From contig JACKIV010000001.1 of NCBI GenBank assembly GCA_020638285.1, positions 434,001 to 498,000 of the forward strand: a stretch of 64,000 nt of DNA, read 5' to 3'. This document shows positions 58,041-64,000 of this stretch, piece by piece. The translations under genes and the position numbers were made by a program. The first letter of the stretch is position 1, and every line of letters starts with the position of its first letter. The notes under the pieces are model-generated. The model searched no databases. It saw only the letters and a list, made by a program, of their open reading frames with translations, and was not told the origin of the DNA. Source of the stretch: Rhodospirillales bacterium. GTDB lineage: Bacteria; Pseudomonadota; Alphaproteobacteria; Micavibrionales; Micavibrionaceae.

Positions 58041-60476
58041 CTAATAGATTCCTCCGGTTCCTCTTCCGAGACTTTCTTCAGACGGAGACAGCGTGGTTTC
58101 TCCCAGAGAGGAAGACACCGCCGACAGCCCACGGTCATTGAGAAGAGTTGAGAACGGTCCGTTAGGTTCTGTCCCCGCGATGAAGGACTCCCAGATAACA
58201 TGGGAATCACCCGGACGGGCGCGCACGCCGGTTTCTGAGTTAATCTGGACCTGACGCATTCCGGGTGGCACGCGGAAGGGCATGGGAGAGACGCCTTTGA
58301 GGGCATTTTCCATGAAATCCTTGAAGACAGGCAGAGCTACGGACGCACCGGTTTCTCTCTTCCCCATGGACTCCGGATCGTCAAACCCGACGAAGACGCC
58401 AACCACGAGATCGGGCGTAAATCCGATAAACCATGTGTCCTTGGACTCGTTCGTGGTTCCGGTTTTTCCTGCGAGGGGCCAGGGTAGACTTTTCAGACGA
58501 GTGGCGGTTCCCCGCTGGACAACACCTTCCATGATGGACACCATCTGATATGTGGTGCGTGGATCGCCGATCTGTTCGCGGTCGTCAGGAATTTCAGGGA
58601 CGGGCTGGCCTTGCCAGTCCAGCATTGTCCCGCAATCGGTGCAGACCCGATGGTCATGGGTAAAAACGGTCTTTCCCCGGCGGTCCTGAATTCGGTCAAC
58701 GAAGGTCGGCGTGATTTTCTTCCCGCCATTGACGATCTGGGCGTATCCCGTGGTCAGGCGGAGCAAGGTCGTCTCTACCGCGCCCAGCGCGGCGGAAAGA
58801 TAGGGAGGCATCGATTTGACCACGCCAAATCGTTCGGCATAATCCGCGATGGTGTCCATGCCGATATGGTCGGCCAGACGAACAGTCATGAGGTTCCGGG
58901 ATTTTTCAATTCCAACGCGCAAGGGGGTCGGGCCATAGAATTCATGGGTATAATTGTTCGGCGACCACTGGACGCCGGGGCGTTGTTCCATGACGAAGGG
59001 CGCGTCGAGGATCAAGGTCGCGGGGGTAAATCCCTTGTCGAGCGCCGCCAGATAGACAAAGGGCTTGAAGGCCGAACCGGGCTGTCTCCAGGCTTGCGTG
59101 GCGCGGTTATATTCGCTGTCCCCATACGTCCAGCCGCCCTGCATGGCCAGAACGCGTCCTGTATGCGGGTCGAGCGCCAGAATCGCGCCTTGAATCTTCG
59201 GGATCTGGCGCAGCGCATAGGTGTTGTTTTCGGCAACGACCGGTTCAACCAGAATGACATCGCCTTTTTCCACGACCTGAGACATGGCAGTCACATCTGG
59301 TCCGCCGGATTTTCGCGCCCACTTGGCCTGTTCGAGGGGGAGGAGTCCCTTGCGCCCGCCCGCAAAGCCGATATCGGCCCCGTCTGTACCGACTTTCAAA
59401 ACGGCGGCTAGTTCCCAGCCTTCTATTTTTCCTCTTGGAGATGCGATCCGGGGCAGAGCGCTTTCCCATTCGGAAGGCATGGCCAGATGGGCGATGGGAC
59501 CGCGCCATCCATGCCTTTGGTCATAGGCCATCAGCCCCGCGCGGAGCGATTTGAGGGCGATCTCCTGAAATTTCGGATCGACGCTCGTGCGTACCGCCAA
59601 TCCACCCGCATAGACGCCCTGTGTGCCGAATCGCTCCTGAAGTTCGCGCCGGACTTCTTCGGCAAAATAAGGAGCATCGACCGTGTCGGTCGGATCTTTT
59701 CCAGCCATCTGGAGGGGCTTGGCTCTGGCAATCTCGGCCTGAACGGGGGCGATGAAGCCGTTGGCCGCCATCTGTCCGATGACCCAGTTCCGGCGGGCCA
59801 GAGCCTTGTCGTGGCTTTTGATCGGGTGATAGTTGTTCGGGGCCTTGGGCAGGGCGGCCAGATAGGCGGCCTCTTCGATGTCAATTTCGTTAAGGGATTT
59901 GTTGAAATAGTTCAGGGCAGCGGCGGCCACGCCGTAAGATCCGGATCCGAGATAAATTTCATTGAGGTAAAGCTCGAGAATCTTATCCTTGCTCAAGGAT
60001 TTTTCCATGCGAAAGGCCAAAATGGCTTCGCGGATTTTCCGGGAAAAGGAAACCTCGTTGCTCAGCAGGAAATTCTTGGCGACCTGCTGGGTGATGGTGG
60101 ACGCACCCTCCAGCCGCCGATCGTGCAGGATGTTCCTGATATTGGCGAGCGAAGCGCGGGCGATGGCGTAATAGTCAACGCCGTGGTGACGATAGAAGTT
60201 CTCGTCTTCTGCTGCGATGAAGGCATGTTTGACCAGATCGGGGATTGTGTCGATCGGGATGAAAACCCTTCTTTCCTCGGCATATTCCGCCAGAAGCCGT
60301 CCGTCTCCAGCGTACAGGCGCGAGACACGGGGAGGGTCGTAATCTTTGAGCTGGCTGTAATCAGGCAGATCCCGGCCATAATAGCCGATGGCCCAGATAA
60401 CGGCACCGATGCCGGCGCTTAAGGCCAGAATCCCGATCGAGAGCAACGCCAGAATGATGTTCCTGAGGACTCGCAT
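58041..60476 (-). CDS. mrcA: Penicillin-binding protein 1A
   Basis: A bifunctional peptidoglycan synthase. The 811-residue product has an N-terminal membrane helix (IILALLSIGILALSAGIGAV), a GT51 domain with EDENFYRHHGVD (catalytic Glu), STITQQVAKNFLL and EIYLGSGSYGVAAAAL, an inserted OB-like domain (about 300-390) and a transpeptidase domain with GSAFKPF (catalytic Ser), SRN and LAGKTGTTNESKDTW. All catalytic motifs are present. It is followed by the DegP-type gene. Confidence 0.95.
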   Translation of the reverse strand: MRVLRNIILALLSIGILALSAGIGAVIWAIGYYGRDLPDYSQLKDYDPPRVSRLYAGDGRLLAEYAEERRVFIPIDTIPDLVKHAFIAAEDENFYRHHGVDYYAIARASLANIRNILHDRRLEGASTITQQVAKNFLLSNEVSFSRKIREAILAFRMEKSLSKDKILELYLNEIYLGSGSYGVAAAALNYFNKSLNEIDIEEAAYLAALPKAPNNYHPIKSHDKALARRNWVIGQMAANGFIAPVQAEIARAKPLQMAGKDPTDTVDAPYFAEEVRRELQERFGTQGVYAGGLAVRTSVDPKFQEIALKSLRAGLMAYDQRHGWRGPIAHLAMPSEWESALPRIASPRGKIEGWELAAVLKVGTDGADIGFAGGRKGLLPLEQAKWARKSGGPDVTAMSQVVEKGDVILVEPVVAENNTYALRQIPKIQGAILALDPHTGRVLAMQGGWTYGDSEYNRATQAWRQPGSAFKPFVYLAALDKGFTPATLILDAPFVMEQRPGVQWSPNNYTHEFYGPTPLRVGIEKSRNLMTVRLADHIGMDTIADYAERFGVVKSMPPYLSAALGAVETTLLRLTTGYAQIVNGGKKITPTFVDRIQDRRGKTVFTHDHRVCTDCGTMLDWQGQPVPEIPDDREQIGDPRTTYQMVSIMEGVVQRGTATRLKSLPWPLAGKTGTTNESKDTWFIGFTPDLVVGVFVGFDDPESMGKRETGASVALPVFKDFMENALKGVSPMPFRVPPGMRQVQINSETGVRARPGDSHVIWESFIAGTEPNGPFSTLLNDRGLSAVSSSLGETTLSPSEESLGRGTGGIY

Positions 60477-60580
60477 GATCGCCTTATAGCAGAGTCGCGC
60501 TGCGCCTTGAAACGGGAATTTGACTCTTCTCCGGATTTTATCGGGGACAGAGATTTTCTCGTTTCTGTTCGTGTGCGTTC

Positions 60581-61780
60581 TTAAACCTGAGCGGAATCCT
60601 TGCGCCGGGCGCTGCGGCGGTCGGGGCCGGAGTAATCCGTCTTTCGGGCGGACAGGGCGCTGCGCCCCTTGTCGCGGACGATGACCGTCACGGCAGCAAG
60701 AAGATGTTCCAGGGGTTCGATCAATGCCTGAGCATCCTGAATGACCTGTTCGACCTTGCGAACGGCCTGATCGATGGGGCTTCCGGGTTCCAGCGTGATA
60801 TATTCGGGATCGGGGTTGATAGCGGCATACAGACTTGTCATTTCTCCCGCGATTTTTGCTCCTAAAAGCTCCATCTTGTCCTTGTTGGCGTCAAAGGCTG
60901 CGCGGGCCAGAGCGGGCTGTTCGTGGATCATTTCTCCGGTCTGCCGAAAGGTATGTTCCCGCGCCGAATCGCGTAAGGATTTGAGAATCTCGTCATAGAC
61001 GACCAGAAACGCTTCCAGTTTTGTCCGGTTTGCGCTCAATTCGGCTTCGAACATGGAGGCTACGACGAACTTCTCGCGCTCGCGCAGGTCGTTTTCACGG
61101 GATATCAGGATGCGGAACTGGCGGTCCAATTGGTTGGAAATTCGTGCAAGGCCGCGACTTCCCGCCAGAGCGACCAGAGCAAATCCCGCCAACGGCGCAA
61201 TCAGGCAGACAATAGCCAGGGCATAGGCCAGCGTTTCTTCCCGCCGTCCGCTTTCCTTGTCGGCGCTAAGCCATATCCCGCGGCTTTCCTTGCGGGCTTC
61301 GGTTTCTGCAGCGAAATAGGGTTTTTCGTAAACGGATCCACGCAGCATTGCCCGGTCTGCAACTGCGAATCCCTCACGTAACATGACGATGGCCAGATCG
61401 TCCTGATTGGAGGCCGTGCACTGGGCGAGAGGGGCTTCGTTTTCCCATCCCAGAACATTGCACCGAACGGCGCCGCCGCCGATTCGATCATCCAGCAGGG
61501 TTCGGGCCTGAACCTTTAGGGGGACCTGGGCGCTGTCTACGGCTTCAATTCCGAACAAATGAATCGTGAAGCGTTCCGTCAAAAGGGTTTGGGCGTCTAT
61601 GGCTGTTGCGGCGGCGGCGAATCGTTCTGGTCGGGCAGGCGCGTCCTGCGCGGCGGAGGGCAGAGGCCAGGACAAAGCTATGGAAACAAGGGGGAGAAGA
61701 ATCCACCCACGCGCGGCAGTTCGCCCCGGAAGGGGGCTCTGTGTCGGGCAGGGGAGGGATTTTTCTTCGAGTGGAGTCAT
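60581..61780 (-). CDS. Membrane protein with degenerate nuclease (SNase-like) domain
   Basis: A 399-residue protein. A hydrophobic segment near residues 28-45 is a signal or anchor. Residues about 55-172 follow the staphylococcal nuclease (SNase) pattern (FTIHLFGIEAVDSAQ ... CNVLGWENEAPLAQC ... YFAAETEARKESRGIWL), but the catalytic Arg and Glu positions are changed (HLFGIEA and NEAPLAQ instead of RLxGIDxPE and DxxGR). A membrane helix (ALAIVCLIAPLAGFALVALAG) follows, then long helices (220-360) and a basic tail. A nuclease function is doubtful. The ATG at 61780 is chosen; longer upstream frames lack the anchor position. Confidence 0.6.
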   Translation of the reverse strand: MTPLEEKSLPCPTQSPLPGRTAARGWILLPLVSIALSWPLPSAAQDAPARPERFAAAATAIDAQTLLTERFTIHLFGIEAVDSAQVPLKVQARTLLDDRIGGGAVRCNVLGWENEAPLAQCTASNQDDLAIVMLREGFAVADRAMLRGSVYEKPYFAAETEARKESRGIWLSADKESGRREETLAYALAIVCLIAPLAGFALVALAGSRGLARISNQLDRQFRILISRENDLREREKFVVASMFEAELSANRTKLEAFLVVYDEILKSLRDSAREHTFRQTGEMIHEQPALARAAFDANKDKMELLGAKIAGEMTSLYAAINPDPEYITLEPGSPIDQAVRKVEQVIQDAQALIEPLEHLLAAVTVIVRDKGRSALSARKTDYSGPDRRSARRKDSAQV

Positions 61781-61914
61781 GTTTCTTTTGGAGCAAGATT
61801 TTATTATGGAATCCAGATGCTTTTGACACAAAAGCACAAAAGAACGAGAGACTCTGGACCCCAAACAGGCGATTATGATACTACAGACCTCTTACGGATC
61901 GGTAAAGGAACGAT

Positions 61915-62418
61915 ATGCGGGCGCGGCTGAAAGATTTTATGGAACAGATGGGGGTTGGGGCCGTGCTGGAGCCTTATGGAACCCGGCCTTGGCTCGTGTA
62001 TGATTCTGAAAAATCGCGGACCTGCAATGCCGAGGTCCGCATGGGGCCGGATCTGGACGAGGTTGAGGCTGAAATTCAGGTCACTTATGATCGGCCAGAG
62101 CCCGGAAAGCCGTCCATGGAGCAGATTTACTGGATGCGGGCGCGGCCTCAGGTGGTCGATGCCTGGACCCCGGTTCAACTGCGGATCAAGGGCGAGGATC
62201 CCACCACGAAAATTCCGGACTGGGAAACGAAAAGCTGCGCCCTGTTCCGGGCCTGCGTTCTGGTCCTTCAGGCCGGGGCCATTCCGGATTTTGACACGCT
62301 GATCGCTCAGGAAATGAACGACAAGGGAGGCCGCACCACCATGCGCGGGGGAAGCAGCAAGGCACCGAAGATCAAGCCGGCGGCGCTTCTCGATATGAAA
62401 AAAGGCGGCGGGTTTTAG
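61915..62418 (+). CDS. Hypothetical protein
   Basis: A 167-residue soluble protein without signal peptide or known motif; it is rich in Trp, Pro and acidic residues (for example YWMRARPQVVDAWTPVQLRI) and has a basic Gly-rich tail. I do not recognise it. AAAGGA lies five to six bases before the ATG at 61915. It is divergent from the nuclease-fold gene and convergent with the transglycosylase gene, with a repeat-type hairpin between the stops. Confidence 0.65.
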   Translation: MRARLKDFMEQMGVGAVLEPYGTRPWLVYDSEKSRTCNAEVRMGPDLDEVEAEIQVTYDRPEPGKPSMEQIYWMRARPQVVDAWTPVQLRIKGEDPTTKIPDWETKSCALFRACVLVLQAGAIPDFDTLIAQEMNDKGGRTTMRGGSSKAPKIKPAALLDMKKGGGF

Positions 62419-62424
62419 CGTTTT

Positions 62425-62453
62425 CTGCCATCCCTGCTTTCGCGGGGATAGCA
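62425..62453. repeat. Single REP-type palindrome between convergent genes
   Basis: An imperfect palindrome with ATCCC...GGGAT arms around GCTTTCGC, a relative of the arms at 55722-55791. It lies between the stops at 62418 and 62459 and may act as a bidirectional terminator. Confidence 0.5.
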
Positions 62454-62458
62454 GAATC

Positions 62459-63403
62459 TCACTCATTATAGGTGCTTTGCCGTTCGTGCGGGCGAGAATT
62501 TGGAGCGCTCCTGGGCTCTCCGCGTTCGGATTCTTCAAGACGGGCGAGAAACAGAATTTCCGAAGGCGCAAGAAGGGGCTGCGGGCCAGCGGGAATCCGG
62601 CGGTCCGATGCCCGATAGGTCGTATTTGCCTGATTTTGGGGCTCTGTTTCCCCAAAAGGCCAGAAAGAGGGTGAGGAATCGGGGCGATCCCATCCTTCGA
62701 CGGCGATGGTCTGGTTGATATTCAGATTGTTTTGCTGTGCGGCTTTGCGGGTTCCATCTGCGAAGGTCTGTGTTCCGGAAAATTTTTCCGCAAACATATT
62801 ATAAATTTCCGCTACAGAGCGCTCGCGGCCCGTGCTCGTACTATAAAAAACATTCCGATTGGCATTTGCTGCCCTGGGCAAAATATCCGCGCCGGACTGA
62901 AGCGGGTTCTCATCCAGAGCCTTTAGAAGGGCTCCTGCTCCGCCTGCGCCCAGAAAATGGGCCAGATACAACTCGGTTCCCCCGACTTCGCCGCCCCATG
63001 TCTGTTCCAGAATCCGCTTGTTGTCGGCGGCGTATTCGGCGGCCATCATGGCCGAGGCCTCCGGGTCTTTCCGCAGGGCAAGAATTTCCCGGCGCAGGGC
63101 CGGATCGTTCACCCGGCCTTTTGCGTCGATCTGACTGGCGTAATCGCCCAGACCGTATTTTTCGCCGTGGTTGCGAACCATGGTCAACCATGTTTTTTCG
63201 ATAAACTGGTAAAGGCCGGTCGCGCTGCTGGTCCGGGCTTTGGCGTTGGGGTCAAAGCCGCTTTCCTGCGCGGCTTTTCCGACCATATAGTCAAAATCGA
63301 CGCCCGTGGTCAGGCTGGCCTTGCGAATGGCACTCAGGACCGTTCGTGGCGCGCCTGAGGATGCCGAACTGATGTTTTCGATTGCGTTGGTAAAAGCAGC
63401 CAT
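62459..63403 (-). CDS. Lytic transglycosylase-like protein (SLT domain)
   Basis: A 314-residue protein with an SLT-type domain at the N-terminus: YMVGKAAQESGFDPNAKART SSATGLYQFIEKTW (residues about 39-72) with the catalytic Glu in the QESGFD motif, as in goose-lysozyme-fold transglycosylases that cleave peptidoglycan. No signal peptide is obvious, which is unusual for an envelope enzyme. The C-terminal third is Pro/Ser/Arg-rich and probably disordered. Confidence 0.8.
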   Translation of the reverse strand: MAAFTNAIENISSASSGAPRTVLSAIRKASLTTGVDFDYMVGKAAQESGFDPNAKARTSSATGLYQFIEKTWLTMVRNHGEKYGLGDYASQIDAKGRVNDPALRREILALRKDPEASAMMAAEYAADNKRILEQTWGGEVGGTELYLAHFLGAGGAGALLKALDENPLQSGADILPRAANANRNVFYSTSTGRERSVAEIYNMFAEKFSGTQTFADGTRKAAQQNNLNINQTIAVEGWDRPDSSPSFWPFGETEPQNQANTTYRASDRRIPAGPQPLLAPSEILFLARLEESERGEPRSAPNSRPHERQSTYNE

Positions 63404-63497
63404 GAGACACTATTCCACAGAAGTTCAGGGTTAATCATCGTACACCAGGGGGGCAGGCGGGATCTGAACATCCCATCCTGTCCCGGATCAGACCTTT

Positions 63498-63530
63498 GCA
63501 ATCTTTGTGCCAGCGCAATCTTTGTGCCAG
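63498..63530. repeat. Tandem direct repeat upstream of the acyl-CoA dehydrogenase gene
   Basis: GCAATCTTTGTGCCAG occurs twice (63498-63513 and 63515-63530), one base apart, 33 bases before the ATG at 63563. A recent 17-base duplication or a paired regulator site. Confidence 0.6.
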
Positions 63531-63562
63531 ACGGGATCGAAACGGTCCGCAAGGAGCTTCTT

Positions 63563-64000
63563 ATGACGTCTTACGCCCCACCGCTTAAGGATATGAGGTT
63601 TATTCTCGAATCCGTGATCGGTTTTCGCTCTCTGTTGAAGTCTGCCGATCTGGATTCGGACATGGTCTCCGGAATTCTGGAAGCCGCTGCGCTCGTGTCC
63701 ACCGAAACCATTGCGCCTTTGAATGCGCCGGGCGACCGGGCCGGGTGTGGCTTTGAGGGCGGGGCCGTGACTATGCCGCCAGGGTTTCGCGCGGCGTACA
63801 GGACCTATTGCGAAGGGGGATGGAACGCCGTTCCGTTTGATCCGGCGCATGGCGGGCAGGGGTTGCCCTGGGCGCTGGCTTTTGCGATTCAGGAAATGTG
63901 GCAGGGCGCATCTTTGGCGTTCGGGCTGTGTCCTTTGCTCAATCAGGGCGCGGTGGAGGCCATTTCTGCTCATGCGGATGAAGACCTTAAGAAAGATGTC
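63563..64000 (+). CDS. Acyl-CoA dehydrogenase, N-terminal part (runs off the window)
   Basis: The frame is open from the ATG at 63563 to the last base, 146 codons. The product MTSYAPPLKDMRFILESVIG, then FDPAHGGQGLPWALAFAIQE and LAFGLCPLLNQGAVEAISAH, resembles the N-terminal helical domain of the large acyl-CoA dehydrogenase group (the DmdC/FadE type), flavoproteins that oxidise acyl-CoA. AAGGAG lies 7 bases before the ATG. Active-site and FAD regions are outside the window, so substrate range is unknown. Confidence 0.85.
   Translation, partial: MTSYAPPLKDMRFILESVIGFRSLLKSADLDSDMVSGILEAAALVSTETIAPLNAPGDRAGCGFEGGAVTMPPGFRAAYRTYCEGGWNAVPFDPAHGGQGLPWALAFAIQEMWQGASLAFGLCPLLNQGAVEAISAHADEDLKKDV

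Noticed and set aside
1..64000. CRISPR arrays, tRNA/rRNA genes, transposases, phage genes
   Set aside because: None found on reading both strands; no regularly spaced repeats and no tRNA-like CCA ends with matching arms were seen, although a covariance search was not possible.

Overview
The window reads as ordinary chromosome of an alphaproteobacterium. It is moderately GC-rich and densely coding. Supporting signs are a complete alphaproteobacterial-type S12-to-L15 ribosomal block with zinc-free S14, a two-domain cold-shock protein, an RNase J, a 3-hydroxybutyrate dehydrogenase and a TrxR-like ferredoxin-NADP reductase. The exact order cannot be fixed from this sequence; a free-living Rhodospirillales or Micavibrio-like lineage is a guess. 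I see no rRNA, tRNA, CRISPR array, transposase or integrase.

Layout. 1-5.3 kb: end of an unknown gene, a Rap1a/Tai-like secreted protein, a FliJ-like protein, then smpB, purB and a DUF484 gene on the minus strand, and a large secreted protein. 5.4-10.8 kb: grpE, dnaB, alr, a T4 endonuclease V (denV)-type repair enzyme coupled to AMP nucleosidase. 11.1-25.5 kb: one long ribosomal run, rpsL-rpsG-fusA-tuf-S10 operon-spc operon up to rplO, where it stops and tilS follows instead of secY. 26.5-35.3 kb: a repeat-bearing unknown protein, recN, dps, RNase J, a permease and gltX. 35.4-42.3 kb: a small exopolysaccharide export locus (OPX lipoprotein, kinase-like protein, GH39-like hydrolase, Wzz-like protein) with bdhA, and a TcpQ-like protein. 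42.5-48.8 kb: an atypical-codon FRG-domain gene, leuB, a metal-ligand-less phosphatase-like protein, a double cold-shock protein, rpe and a heparinase-family gene. 48.8-64 kb: a tiny membrane protein, an AT-rich gap, mreC without mreB/mreD, an MscS channel, nth, a ferredoxin reductase, truB, rpsO, def, rsmE, a DegP protease with PBP1A, a degenerate nuclease-fold membrane protein, a lytic transglycosylase and the start of an acyl-CoA dehydrogenase.

How the genes work together. Translation (ribosomal block, fusA, tuf, gltX, tilS, truB, rsmE, smpB, def), DNA upkeep (dnaB, denV-like, recN, dps, nth) and envelope building (alr, mreC, PBP1A, DegP, transglycosylase, polysaccharide export) dominate. 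Several operons that are usually contiguous are split here: spc without secY, rpsO without pnp, mreC alone, grpE without dnaK, def without fmt.

No clear new multi-gene system was found. The most unusual items are three proteins that keep an enzyme fold but have lost key catalytic residues (phosphatase-like 44722-45600, kinase-like 38578-39264, nuclease-like 60581-61780), the FRG gene that looks imported, the composite inverted-repeat elements at 1.2 and 40.7 kb, and a terminator lying inside the first codons of the permease gene.
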